64,000 bases of DNA, from contig BDSL01000012.1 in NCBI GenBank assembly GCA_003116995.1, forward strand, positions 1-64,000. The letters run 5' to 3'. The notes beneath the pieces are model-generated. The model did no database searches, was not told the DNA's origin, and saw nothing but the letters and a program-made list of their open reading frames with translations. Position numbers and translations under genes: made by a program. Each line of letters opens with the position of its first letter. Position 1 is the first letter of the stretch. Origin of the DNA: Yamagishiella unicocca (taxonomy: Eukaryota; Chlorophyta; Chlorophyceae; Chlamydomonadales; Volvocaceae). This document shows positions 43,261 to 56,900 of this stretch, in pieces.

Positions 43261-44972
43261 TAAGCGCTCTTCACAGCCCTGATCTAATTTGCATGGGTTG
43301 CGGTATGACCTAAGCAATAGCGTTAAGTCTATGGGAACACGGAGTTGTTGGGTGCGATTGGGGTGCGTGGAAACATGGCTGCTGCGCTCCCATGTGCCTG
43401 ACCCTTGAGGACTCGATCCCGCGGCCTGAATCCGGCCCGGCAACTAAATGTACGGTCTTTATGTAAGCTATGAGAGAATTTAGGCACTATTCTATTGGGA
43501 CGTAAGGAGGAACACAGGAACAGGGCAATGACTGGCTAGCGGTCATTCTTGAGAACACGGGAACAGTTGGGCTAAATGACAGACGACACTATCAAGTATG
43601 CGTGTCTGGGCTTAAGCGTGGCTGCTGGAGCTGGAACCGCCGGACTGACACCAGGATGAACATGTTGCGGGGAGGTCGGCCAGAGTGGGCCTGCCCTGGA
43701 GCGCGTTGGCTTCCCACGACAGTCTTACTCAGAAGCACAAACCTGCAGCATTACGTGTCTCCTTATAGCAGTGGCGCGAGCGGCATCGCAGGCCGCTCAA
43801 CTTTAGGGTCGTCCAGCTCCCACTGTCCAATTCGTGCACTTGTGCCAACTTCCTCGCGCGATGTACCGTGGTGTAAGTATCATGGACGTACAACGTACAC
43901 CACTGGTGTACGTACGGTGTCACAATAATCTTGCGCCACTCCACCCAATTGCATTTATGCGCAAGCCATGATGGAGGGCCTACGGGTTTGCGACTATTAG
44001 GCATCCCTTAGTCACCTGTGGCACCGCGCAAGATATGCACCTCGAACTCGTAGGCGGCCCAAAGGGTGAAGACAGCCCAACATGCGGACCGCCTTGAGAG
44101 GTGATATGTATTTGAAAACAAGGACCCGAGCCGGTGGAGGAACTTCATAAATGCCCATACCTCCCGGGAGCTATGCCTGTGTATGGCTGCAATTTCCCTG
44201 TTTTGGCCAAACCTCAACACACACGCGGAACCAACCTAACCACCGGCGTCCGTATATCAGTAACGCTGGTAAGGCTGCCCGCAGCAACGCAGCTTTGCCG
44301 AGGGACTCCGGCGTTGATTGGGAAGCTATCGACGGAGTGCCCAGGGTTGAGGTTGCCCAGGGTTCACGGCTTGTCAAAATGGTTGGTTGCTACGGTAACA
44401 AGCTTTGAAAGGCCTGACACCCCTCAAATGAACACAGCAACCCTCCAACGGTGACCAGCATAAGCGTGTAGCAGATGTCGCGCACAGTGCTGCATTGGCG
44501 GCAATTCCGAAAAGCGAACGGTACTTGCTATCATCTCAAATTGTCGTGCGTTATATTAGCATTTCACAGAGTTAGGCTGCCCGAGGATTTTGAGCGAGGA
44601 TCTGAGAGGTATGCGAATCACTAGCCCGGTGAGCGGTGACCTTTTCGTAATGTATATAACATCTGCACAATGGTGGAGTTTGTATTCATCCAGTGCCGGG
44701 CGCCCGCGATGACGGTGTTGGCGTATTGCCCCAGGCTTGTTGTACCATGGGACAGATGAAGGTGGTATACCAATATCGCAATATGCAGGCTGTTGACTTG
44801 CCTAAACTTGAACACTTGCACCGGTTAATCTATGCTGGAGACGACCACGCGTTTAAACTTTCTTTTACCACTTGACACCACCCACTGTTGACGCAAACTT
44901 CACAGCAGCTCTCGGGCAAACGAAAATGCTCGATAATTCGTAGGGGTTTGCAAATTGTGGGAGACCTCAGTG
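43261..44972. other. Intergenic region upstream of the formin gene
   Basis: No gene is convincing. A TATATAA at 44653-44659, 314 bases before the formin ATG, is a possible core promoter element but is weak evidence alone. Confidence 0.35.
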
Positions 44973-47900
44973 ATGGACGCGGAGAAAGGAGTTCAGGCCG
45001 TGTGGAAACTCCAGAGTCATGCAGCCACCTCCCGTTGGGACGCCGGTAACGACCGCACAGCCTTCAAATATCATCAAGGCGGGGCATCTATGGAAGCAAG
45101 GTAATGCGTGCACAACATAATTGGTTAAGTTCGCCAGCTAGGAGTGCAACTCGTTGGGGTGTTGCAGATAACTTCTACGTATGGCGAAAGCACTACTTCA
45201 TAATCTTTTCTGGAGACGAGCCCTCTATTGGTCTATATTACCAATACAAGGTGCGTGACTGTGTGGGAAACCTGAGCAGTGGCAGAAGTGACCCCTGACC
45301 CCGCTGTCGGCCAACGCAGAGTGATGCAAGACCCGACAAGACGAAGCCTCTGACGGGCTGTAGAGTGCTGGTGCGTCTTGTCCAACCCTGGGATTGGGAG
45401 GGAGTGTGCAGACCTCTTTGATTGGAGTATGGTGGTCCGTGTTTCTGCGCAGGACGTCCTGGAGCAGCAAGGCCGGTTCAGGTTCACGGTTGAGTTCAAA
45501 GACAAACAGCGGTGCGTCTGTGGCGCCTGGTAGGGGCCGAGGGGATTAGGGTTGAAAGGACAGCAACAGCATGGTCGTCGTCTTGGGACCAGGTTGGTGG
45601 AGTAGGCGGTTGCACAATGATCACCTTCGTCGATAGGGTGTGGGGAGCAGCAAGATTCATAAACGATCCCACACGCACTGCGCCAGATAACGGAGTTATG
45701 CCTGCTCCACATGCTTCAGATGCATGCCTACACAAAGCAACAACGTGTGGTTAGCACGCAAAATCGGATTCATGTGTAGTCGCCATTCTGCTTGCAACCT
45801 CCACATGTATGGTGCTCTCCCCCCCTCGATATGATAACATTGCAGCTGGTTCGTGGCCAGCCATTCAGCCGACGACCGTAAGGAGTGGCTATCGGCTGTG
45901 GTAGCGCATTATCATGCGTTATCTTGGCGGCCATCTATTCGTAACGTCGCAGCGGGAGGGCACGGAGCAGGCGATCGCCACCGCACATATGGTCTTGATG
46001 GTGGGGCCGGGGCTCGAAGTACCGCTTCGTCACCCCCTGGCACGCCGTCAGGGCGGTCGGCTTCTCCCTCTCCGTCAGTGAGGACCTCCGTCGGCGAGTA
46101 TGCCGCGGATGACGGCGAGCGCGAGGGCCCCAGCGCCAGTACCAGCGAGTTAGGCACGCCTAGACGTCTTGCCGCTGGCTCCACTGCGCCCCCGTCGATG
46201 ATGGGCTCCATGGCATCGCTTACGGGCCTGCAACAGCAATTAGAGCAGCAAGGCCAAACACAACCGCCAGGCGGCGAGAGTGGTGTACCGCTGGCGGTGC
46301 CTTTGGCTAGCATTGCCCTCCGCAGCCGAGCAGCCACAATGCCGCCGGCGGCTTTGTTGCCGACTCTGCAGCCGGCTGTGGTCGCGCTACCAGCTACAGG
46401 ATCGATGACGGCCTCCACTTCTGTTGGCCCAGGACTCTCAGCAGCCCTTGTGAGCATCAGCCCGGGAAAAGTGATGCCTCCTGCACCGGCAAAAGCCATG
46501 GCGCCTGCACCGTCCATGCAGCGGAATTCAATTTTAAAGTTTCTGTTGGGGGAGCCGGCCGCTGCCACGCCGGCACACCAGCTGCACCCAGCGGTCGCAC
46601 TGGAGCAGCAGCAACCGACCTCCCCAGTGGGATATCAAATTGAGCCGCTTGGGCCAGCAGTGGGCCAGTTGGATGTCCTGTCAGGTGGGTGCTGTGCAAC
46701 CGAGAAGCAAAGCGTGGGCAATGGGTTGCAAGTGTGATGGTGGACGCGGAAGCTCCTGTTTCGAGGGGTTGCGCTGACAGACGGTCGTTTGGGCCGTCTC
46801 CAACCAATGCGACATTTGCAGGCAAGTTCGGTGGGGCGCTGGTGACATCGTCGATGTGTGAACAGTTTAACCGCGCTCGTACGTACGTCGATAAGTACCC
46901 CGAGCAATTCAGCGAACAGCAACGGAACACGTTGCAGGTAGGGCGGTGTCGGGGTTGCACATTTGGTCGCAGGGGTCACGAGGTGGGTTGCAAGTGCTGA
47001 GCCAACTGAGTGGGACAGTTAATGACGCACAGGAGCCAAGGACAGGAAGGGTCAGGGATGTAAGGAGTACGGGGTTGCTGGCTTGCAAACGTCATGTCAC
47101 GTAGAACGCGGGCTAGCTGTCGCTCACCATCCGCCTCCAGCTGACTTTTCACGTGCAGCCACGCTACACCATAACTGCTGCACCTCACGTGGCCCGCATT
47201 GCCTGGTGCGGGCGCGTCCCTTGCCCTTCCCGAGCCCAACTCGTTGGAACGCGCCATCTCCCGTATGCTTTATTCGGCATGTACCCTCATGCCCCTTGGC
47301 GGAACCTAGCCCCTGTAGTCCTTCCCTGCTTGTGGGTTCCCTTCGCTAAGCGCATTGCTGGTGGAACGAGCGAACTTACAGACCATGTGTACGCCCCTAC
47401 CTCACCCACCCCAGAACTGGACCGCTCTTGTTGAGAGCCACGACGTATCTGCTAACGAGCTCATATCGTGCAAAGCGCTGTATGTTTTAGAGGTGAGGCA
47501 AGGGGGAAGCTCACGTGCAGTCGGGCTGTGCCAAAGTACAAAGCACAGCAAGGCTGCTGCCTAACGCAACCACAGACCGGTCGACGCCGTTCTTGATCAT
47601 CTACGGCAGCGAGCGCACCTAGGGCTCTTCCGTTATCCATTTTCGTCAGTTCGACAACCGGTGTAACCATGACCTGCCAATCCTTCGCAACCTCTGGCCC
47701 CGCACCCCCTTGACCTGGATCAGGTCACGCGGACCATACCTGAATGGTCGGCCGCGGATGGCCCGGATACTACGTTCGCCAGTCCTGAGGCCGTAATCGT
47801 CCAGGTAGGTTTGTGTGACGGAGGGGGTGGTTGCGTCAGTGCGGTAGGCCCTGCCTAACCAAGCAGCCCGTTGGAGTTCGCATGCACCCGTGCAGCTGAG

Positions 47901-50900
47901 GTCAGCATTATCGCATGCGGACCGAGGCTTGACCGGCCGTCCATTTTTGTATCCATGGCCTTGCAGTTGTTGTGGCCGGCCATGTTGTCGTCCGCACATC
48001 AGCCCGCATGAACGCAATCCGCTGCCTTGTAAGCGCATCGGGCAGCCTGAATGTTGCAAGATAAGCCGCAAGCGCTTCGTGAAGGACCCGCTCCTGCCTT
48101 TCAGGTCCACCGCTTTCCTACGGCCTCCAGTCTAAACACGCTGAAGGAGTGCTTGGACTACTGCTCACGTGACTGGGTGGACATATTTTGCCGTCTGGAC
48201 GGTGCAGTGCTGCTGCTCAATGTGCTGCGGAGCCACGAGGAACCAGCAAGGTGGGGATTCATGTAAAGTTGGATATCGACTGCAACACGCACTGTCAAAG
48301 TTTGTGCCTAATAGGAGCAAGACGTGCCATATTAGGTTAAGTTACTTTACTGTGTGCCATGGACTCAAGTCCGGCGGGTATGCACGCGACATGTACGTTT
48401 CGATGCGCATCCATCGTAGCCTTAGGGTATTGGCATCCGCCCTGGCGTTAACGAATCACGCGCAGGAAGGGTGTTATTGAGGCGATAGAGGCGCTCACAG
48501 CAGCACTTCAGTGCGTCCACTCGCTAACATCGAAGCCCGGCGGTATGACATCGGTCCTGGCCGTGCGTGGCTTCACGCGAGCGGTTGCGGCGCTGCTTCG
48601 TCCAGTGGATTCGGACACCACTCGCGTGGCCTTGGAGCTACTGACCAAGATGTTGCTATTCCATGACGAGAGCTATCGCCAGGTGGGCACGGCGCGGGGC
48701 GGCGCGATGTATAATGTGCAAGCTTGTAGACATCGAACCTGGCTGTCCCGGACCGGGAGTGCGGTGCGGTTCAAATCCCTGCTGGTCGGACCCAACGCAT
48801 GTCTGTCACGTCGTCGTTAAATGCATCTTGGCAAGGCACATGAACTCATGGGTATACCTCCCATACTGGTCAAACGCATCGCGGGCATATGATCCGACGT
48901 GCACCCAATCATCTGACATGATTATACCCTTGATTTTGTAGGTACTTCTTGCATTGCTGGGCTTGCCCGAGGGCCATCACGTTGCACAGGCAGCGGCGTC
49001 AACGTCGTCAGCAGCAGCGCATCCGCCGTCATCACATGGCTCAGCTGTATCATCATCTGGCAGCACACAGCAAGGGGGCGCCAGTCATATGGCAACGCCA
49101 CCGTCTGGACCCTCTCCGCGTCACTGTTCGGACGTAGGGGCGCCACCGCCTCCTGGACCATCACCGCCGAACAGGATCGGAGCGATCAGCGGAGCACCAC
49201 CGCCACCAGGGCCACCGCCGCCGCCATCAGTCTCTGGCGGGGGAAGAGGCGCAGCACCACCGCCACCACCGCCAGGGCCACCACCGCCGCCACCAGTCTC
49301 TGGCGGGGGAAGAGGCGCGCCACCGCCGCCACCAGGGCCACCGCCGCCGCCACCAGTCTCTGTCGGGGGAAGAGGCGCAGCACCACCGCCACCACCGCCA
49401 GGGCCACCACCGCCGCCGCCAGTCTCTGGCGGGGGAAGAGGCGCGCCACCGCCGCCACCAGGGCCACCGCCGCCGCCACCAGTCTCTGTCGGGGGAAGAG
49501 GCGTGCCACCACCGCCACCAGGGCCACCACCGCCGCCGCCAGTCTCTGGCGGGGGAAGAGGCGCGCCACCGCCGCCACCAGGGCCACCGCCGCCGCCACC
49601 AGTCTCTGTCGGGGGAAGAGGCGCAGCACCACCGCCACCACCGCCAGGGCCACCAAGAGGCGCGCCACCGCCGCCACCAGGGCCACCTCCGCCGCCGCCA
49701 GTCTCAGCCGGGGGAAGAGGCGCGCCACCGCCGCCACCAGGGCCACCGCCGCCGCCACCAGTCTCTGTCGGGGGAAGAGGCGTGCCACCACCGCCACCAG
49801 GGCCACCACCGCCGCCGCCAGTCTCTGGCGGGGGAAGAGGCGCGCCACCGCCGCCACCAGGGCCACCGCCGCCGCCACCAGTCTCTGTCGGGGGAAGAGG
49901 CGCAGCACCACTGCCACCACCGCCAGGGCCACCAAGAGGCGCGCCACCGCCGCCACCAGGGCCACCTCCGCCGCCGCCAGTCTCAGCCGGGGGAAGAGGC
50001 GCGCCACCGCCGCCACCAGGGCCACCGCCGCCGCCACCAGTCTCTGTCGGGGGAAGAGGCGTGCCACCACCGCCACCAGGGCCACCACCGCCGCCGCCAG
50101 TCTCTGGCGGGGGAAGAGGCGCGCCACCGCCGCCACCAGGGCCACCGCCGCCGCCACCAGTCTCTGTCGGAAGAAGAGGCGCAGCACCACCGCCACCACC
50201 GCCAGGGCCACCACCGCCGCCGCCAGTCTCAGCCGGGGGAAGAGGCGCAGCACCACCGCCACCGCCACCAGGGCCACCTCCGCCGCCGCCAGTCTCAGCC
50301 GGGGGAGGAGGCGCGCCACCACCGCCACCAGGGCCACCACCGCCGCCACCAGTCTCAGCCGGAATGAGGGGCGCAGCACCACCGCCGCCACCGCCTGGGC
50401 CACCACCGCCGCCACCAGTCTCTGGCGGGGGCAGAGGCGCGCCACCGCCGCCACCAGGGCCACCGCCGGCGCCACCAGGTGTCGTGGGCATTCCCAGGGC
50501 ACCTCTGCATGCCCCACCGCTACCACCATTACCACCGGCACCGCCGCCACCACCACCGTGCCATCTGTCTTCCCTAGAACTGACACCACATCCGGCATCG
50601 CCCACATCTCACGGGTGTCCGCCTTCTGTACTGGACGCCTGTGCTATCGGGAACGGAGATGGGTCGTCTAGTGCAACTGCAGCAGCTGACGCCGAGCGAC
50701 GGTGGCGCTGGCTGTACCCGCCGCCTGCGCATGGATATTGCAGCAGCGACGGGATTGACGCTTCAGCCTCTGTGGCACCGGCTATCGGCCGCCGGGGTAG
50801 ATATCGGAACGCCGCCAGCCAGTTCAGAGGCGCCGGCAGCTTGTCGATCAAAACAATAGGGGGATTCGGCGATGATGCCCAGCAGCGACGGAACACGGCT

Positions 50901-53900
50901 GGCAGCGGGGCGAACGGGAGCGAGGTGGCGCCAAGCATGTTACCATGCATGCGTTCCGCGTATGTATGGTGTATGGGCGTGGGCATGCCTCCCCCGCCAC
51001 CGCCTCCCTTGTCATCACCGCCGCCGCCACCGCCGCCGCCTCCACCTGGGCCGCCACCGCCGCCACCTGTAGCAGTTTTCAGTAAGCCATCCGCTCTGCC
51101 GGAGCAATCGCCACCGCTGTCGGGAATGCTTAATGGCACTGGCAGCGCCACTGCACCGCGCAATAGCACCCGCTCGGTTACGCCCTCTGCCTCGCTGATG
51201 GACACACTTCGGGCTCGTGGAACAGCGGGCGAAGATGACGATGATGATGAAGAGGAGGGCGCCCCGCTTCTAGGGGCGGGGCGCATCGCCAGCAGGACAG
51301 CCGCGCCAGCCGCACAAGGAGCCCAGGTGTGTTCCCTCCTGGAGACGGCGCTAGATTCCTGTGCGTCGCGTAGCATACAACTGAGTGGACCTGGCGCGTG
51401 TCGATGGAGTGGGTTCTGGTCTGGGATGCAATAGGGCGTCATCGCCCTGTAAATTGACGGATCCTTCCAATAGTGGTAAATTAAACACGGTGGACAAGGT
51501 AGTACCCATTTGCTCACCTCCGCGTTAGCAATAGCGATGCTCGTTGTCTAACTCTTTCACCGCTGGTGGCGTACTCACAAGGAGGGAATGTACCACGGTA
51601 CCACATTTTTTGCTGCGGCTCTTGCGATGCAGGCATCTCGGTCAACCGCGCCATCGCGATCTCTCGGCTCGGCGCCTAGCACGGGTTTCCACATTGCATT
51701 TAACCCGCCACCGCCGCCTGGGCCGCCACCGCCGCCGCCTGTAACGGTGGCAGCACCCAGTCATGCAGGCGGCACGCCGCCGCCACCACCGCCGCCTGGG
51801 CCGCCACCGCCGCCGCCTGTAACGGTGGCAGCACCCAGTCGTGCAGGCGGCACGCCGCCGCCACCACCGCCGCCTGGGCCGCCACCGCCACCGCCTGTAA
51901 CGGTGGCAGCACCCAGTCGTGCAGGTGGCACGCCGCCGCCACCACCGCCGCCTGGGCCGCCACCGCCGCCGCCTGTAACGGTGGCAGCAACCAGTCGTGC
52001 AGGCGGCACGCCGCCGCCACCACCGCCGCCTGGGCCGCCACCGCCGCCGCCTGTAACGGTGGCAGCAACCAGTCGTGCAGGCGGCACGCCGCCGCCACCA
52101 CCGCCGCCTGGGCCGCCACCGCCGCCGCCTGTAACGGTGGCAGCAACCAGTCGTGCAGGCGGCACGCCGCCGCCACCACCGCCGCCTGGGCCGCCACCGC
52201 CACCACCGGTTTCAGCGACAGTAACCAGCCATGCCACAGGCATGCTGCCGTCCTTAGGCCCGGCGCCGCCGTCGCCCATCAGCCGGCATGTCATTGCAGC
52301 AGCATCAACTCCCTCGCCACCGCCTCGAACAGTTGTATCAGACACGAAGCCCGCCAATGCGGCCAAGTCGGTGTCCATGGAAGAAATGCTGCAGGCACGC
52401 GCAGGTCATCCAGCTGAAGGCATGAGGGTGGCATCGGACCTGTCACCGTCGTACGCAGCGGCAGAAAAGATTATGCAGACTCCTAGCGGACACCAGGTGC
52501 AGTCATCTGCCATCAAGGCGACGTCGCCCGGGGTGTTTTCGGAACCTTCACTTGCTGGCAGAGCCGATGACAGGGCCTCGGAGCCAGCGAAAGAGGAAGC
52601 CCCGGTGGAGTACCTGTCGGCGCTTCTGGGTCTTCTGGATATGGACGCCGAGTCGTTCGACCCCGACCTGGTGATGTACGTGGTCAAGTTCATTAGCATG
52701 GTGCTGGCCAGCCCGGAGGTGCGGTGTCGTCTCGACTTCTCAAAAGCAAATAAGGATAGCCACCGCCTGGGCTCGCGCGCTGCATAGTCCCCATGGCAGC
52801 CGTGCGGAGCTCGAGCAACGCGGCAATGGTTTTGCAACAAACCGTGTTGTGATAAAGGGGTCACGGTAGTGGAAGACGGTTGGGCTGCACGAAGGCTAGC
52901 GTAACCAGGAAGCCGCGCAATTCCTGTAGCCGGGTCGAGTTAGGTGGTCGTGGACGTGTGCTATGGTTTACGGTCCCTGCCTGCCTACCTGCTGACCGAG
53001 AGCGCCTCGCGGTCCAATTCTGGCGGCGCTGCATCTCACTCCCTTAATCCTGACAATACATGCCCGACTCGGTCCCACCGTCCGTCACACCGCGCTGTGC
53101 AGGCGGAGCCCAATCGCCCCTTGCTGCTGCGCTTCATCGACTCGCTCATGTCTCAGCGCCTGCTGAACCTGTTCGCGGACCTGACCATGTTGGACAACAC
53201 ATTCCTGGACCGCGAAATGGTGACCATCAAGGATACCATCATCCAAGTCATCGCTCCGCCGCCCCCGCCGCCGCCTCCTACCCCGCCCCCGCCGCCACGC
53301 CCTGAAGAAGAGAAGCCTGCGCCGCCCGGCCGCACCCCTCCACCGCCGCCACCGCCGCCACCACGGCCGTCACTGCCGACGTCGCCGCCTGTGCGATTGC
53401 CTTCTGAAGGGTCAACGCCGCCGCCACCGCCAGTGGCGGCACCGCCACCGCCACCAGTGGCGACCTTCACAAGGCCACCGCCGGCTCCCGTGCCAGCGGC
53501 GCCTGCGGCGTCGGCGGCGCGATATGCGGCCAAGCCCGTCCCACAGCCCTCAAAGAAGATGAAGCAGCTGTTTTGGGACACAATACCGTACGCCCGCCTG
53601 CACGGCACCTTCTGGGTGAGGCCTGATGAGGATGATCAGCGGCAACAGCTGCCCGGCGGCGGAGATGAGGCGGGCCTGACGGGCGGCGACGATGGAGGTG
53701 AAGGCGAGAGCGAGGGCCCGCCTACGCTGGATTGGTCGCTGATGGAGGAGATGTTCGCGCAGGTGGACAGCTGGGCAGGGAGCGAGTCCGCAGGCAGAGG
53801 GGAAAAAGGGTTGGGTGAGATTGAGGAGGGATTAATTGGATGCATGAGGTAATCAACTTGCTGGTTGTGGCGGGGCATTAGCAGATGAGAGGGCGGTTGT

Positions 53901-56900
53901 GGCTGGGCATATGCGCGAATGGTGATCTTAAGGGAGATGAGACCAGGCGTTTGCTACGGTTTCACTACTTAGGAGGCTATGATACGTTGTCTGATAAACC
54001 GGGCCTGTGCGCTAAGCACCCATCTGCGGCATCCTCAAGTGCCATGTTCCACTGCCGTTGCCTTTCAGGTGCTGAAAGCGCGCGCCACGCCCGCTAAGGC
54101 CTCCAGCAGTAAGCAGCAACAGCAGAGCGTCATTGACTCTAAGCGCGCCTACAACATCAATATTCTCATGGGCTCCAAGATCAAGATTCCGGTGCGCCTG
54201 AGTCGGGACCACCAACTCCAAACGCATAGCTTGTTAACACGTAGCTCGTACCTATTGTTTACATTCCCACCTGTGCACCGCTCCCAAGGAGTACCGCCCG
54301 CCCCCCTTGTCGTCACTGCGCAGGTGGACGCGCTGCGGCCGCGAGTTGTCCAATTGGACCCACGAGTGTTCGATAACGAGGAGGCGGTTGGGGCGCTGCT
54401 GCAGTGCGTGCCGTCCTCCGACGATGCCGCTGCCCTGGCTGCGTACCGGGACAGCGGTGAGAGCCGCGCGGGGGAAGGGGCCACACGAGGGTACGGACTC
54501 TAAATTGGCAAGACCAAGTGTACCATTACGTGCCCTCTGGGGCATCTACTCAACCACCCTTTCGGTCTTGCCGTCCTGCCCTGCCCTCCCTCGCCCCGCA
54601 CGGTTGTTTTGTATGGGTCTGCCCGTTACCCCCTTTCCGCCAGTTTCGGTTCAAGGCTTTCCTCGCTACTCCCTCGCCCTCTGGTCTCTGACAGTGACAT
54701 GAATCTCTCCGGCATGCAACCGCACTGCAGAACTCTTGCCAGCTGTTTTCTAACGGTTAATGCTAAACGTCTTTCTCCTCACATCTTTTGCCTTTTGTGG
54801 CGCCGTAGGCAAGCCGCTGGAGGACTTGGGCGAGGCAGAGCGCGTATGCCTGCAGCTGATGAGCGTACCATTTGTGGAGCAGCGACTCCGAGTGTACGGC
54901 TACAAGTTCCAGACGCCACACAAGCTCAGCAGTGCCAAACAGGTGAGCAACCTTTTGGTGCGTCGGGTTGGGAGGGGGCATTTAGTTTGCACCAGGTCAC
55001 TAGCGTTTGCTTACGTGAGACGCCTAATACCCCGGCAGTGCCCAGCTTCAACCCTGGAGGTAAACAAACAGGGCAGGGGCAACTGAGGGTCACGCAGGTA
55101 CACCAGCAAAGGAGATGTCCGACGCCGATGGAAATAAGCCCGCAGGAACACTAAGTTCCCTGAAGCCTTTGCCGGTTTTTGCGGTGCTGTTATTCAACCA
55201 CTCGCAGCGCCACAAATAATCATTTGGCACGTTTGCAGTTTTCAACATCTTCCGTGTACTCCCCGCCGGGTCGTGTCTACATCCCCCCCCCCTCACCACA
55301 TCTTCCTGCCAGGTGTTTGGTGCCAACCTGCGAGCCATTGAAGCCATGTGCAGCAGCGGCATGTTTCACCGCGCACTGCGCCTGGCGCGTGACGCTGGCA
55401 ACTTCATGAACTTTGGAACACGGCTCGGCAGCGCGGTTGGCTTCCGCCTGCGCGCGCTACCCAAGCTACATGATACCAAGTGCGCCAGGCCGGGGTTGGA
55501 ATAGCCTTGCTTCGCTGGAATGGCGCGGCCAGCCTGTCCGCACGGTGTGTCGATCGCACCTTCTAAGGGAGTAACGTTTCCGCACTCACAGGTCAGCGGA
55601 CGGAAAGCATACGCTGCTCAGCGCGCTGGCCCTGGAGGTGATGCGCGTCGGGGGCGGCGACAGCGGCGGCGAGGTCGTCCTGTCAGACGAGATGGGCGCG
55701 CTGGCGGACAGCATGCTCAAGGTGCATTGGGGTGGGAAGGGGGCCCGGGGAGTGTGTTTTTCGTGGGTGTGGTGTTTTTTCGTTGGGTGTCGCCGCGACG
55801 AAGGATGGTCGGCGAGGAGGCTGGCCGCGAAGCAGGAGAATCAAGGGGTCGCTTTGGGCATGGAAATTACTGTGTGTGGTCTTAGTGGGGCGAAGCCGAG
55901 TTAGTGTTCGGTGAGCATATTGCCGGTGGCAAACGCAGCATGTGTGCTTACGGAGTGTCGCACGCGGTGTCGGAGGGCACCACTTGCTTTAAAGAGAGCC
56001 AGCCAGTCCTCCAGCCAAACCTTCGTTTGCGCGGCACTGCAGGTGAGCCACGCGGAGGCCGGGGAGATGTTGGCGATTGCGGAACAACATCTGGATGAAA
56101 TTCGGAATTTCCTGAAGTCGTACACGCCCGTCACGGACGCAGGTACGTGTAGCGTGCCCAAGGGCCATGCGTGCAGGGCGGAGCTTGCCGCAATTGGGTT
56201 CGAGTCGCGGAGTGAGCCGCGGAGTGGGGTGGCTCCTGCGTTGGGTTCGCGAATAGCACATTGTAGTGACAAGCGAGGCTCCGCAGTGCCCTTGAGGTGT
56301 GAATTGTGGCGACGCGCTGCAAAATGCTCGGGCAGTTGTCCACGCGGTGGCATCCTGGAAGGCATGCAACGCCGCGACACTTGTTGACGTTGATTCCCGT
56401 GAGTACGTTGTGATCAGGCGTGGAGGACACCTTCGCAACGACCATGGCAGCCGAGCTGGAGGCGATGGAGGCGCAGTTCACGGAAGTTCGGAGTATGCAA
56501 ACCAGGTAAGAGGGTGTAGCACTGTGCAGCTACCCGGAGTGGCACACCAGTAATGCAGTGCACCTGGAATGCAGTGCAGTTCATTGCAACAGTCTGCCCG
56601 CAGGGCCATGCATCCTCTTACAGGCTTTCGTGGCACTTGCTTACGTGGCAAGCCCAGCCTTTGCCTGCAGCGGCGCCCCTTGGCTGACTGCCTGGCCCGC
56701 CCCCGCCGTGATTACTTAGCATGAAGGAGCAGTACGAGACGATGCTCAAGTTCTTTGGCGAGAATCTCAATTCGACGCCCAGTGACATAGAGTTTTGGAC
56801 AGCCATCGCGGCGTTCGTCGACAAGTTTAGCGCAACCCAGAAGGCATTGTTGGCTGTGAGTTCACCTCTCGGGGGGCATGCATGCGTGGGGACGTATTTA

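Noticed and set aside
48760..48795. GGTTCAAATCCC resembling a tRNA T-loop
   Set aside because: The flanking five-base arms do not pair and no acceptor, D or anticodon stem fits; it lies in a formin intron.
49121..50607. Minus-strand frames of about 470-490 residues opposite formin exon 11
   Set aside because: They are shadows of the polyproline repeat; the plus strand fits a complete formin model.
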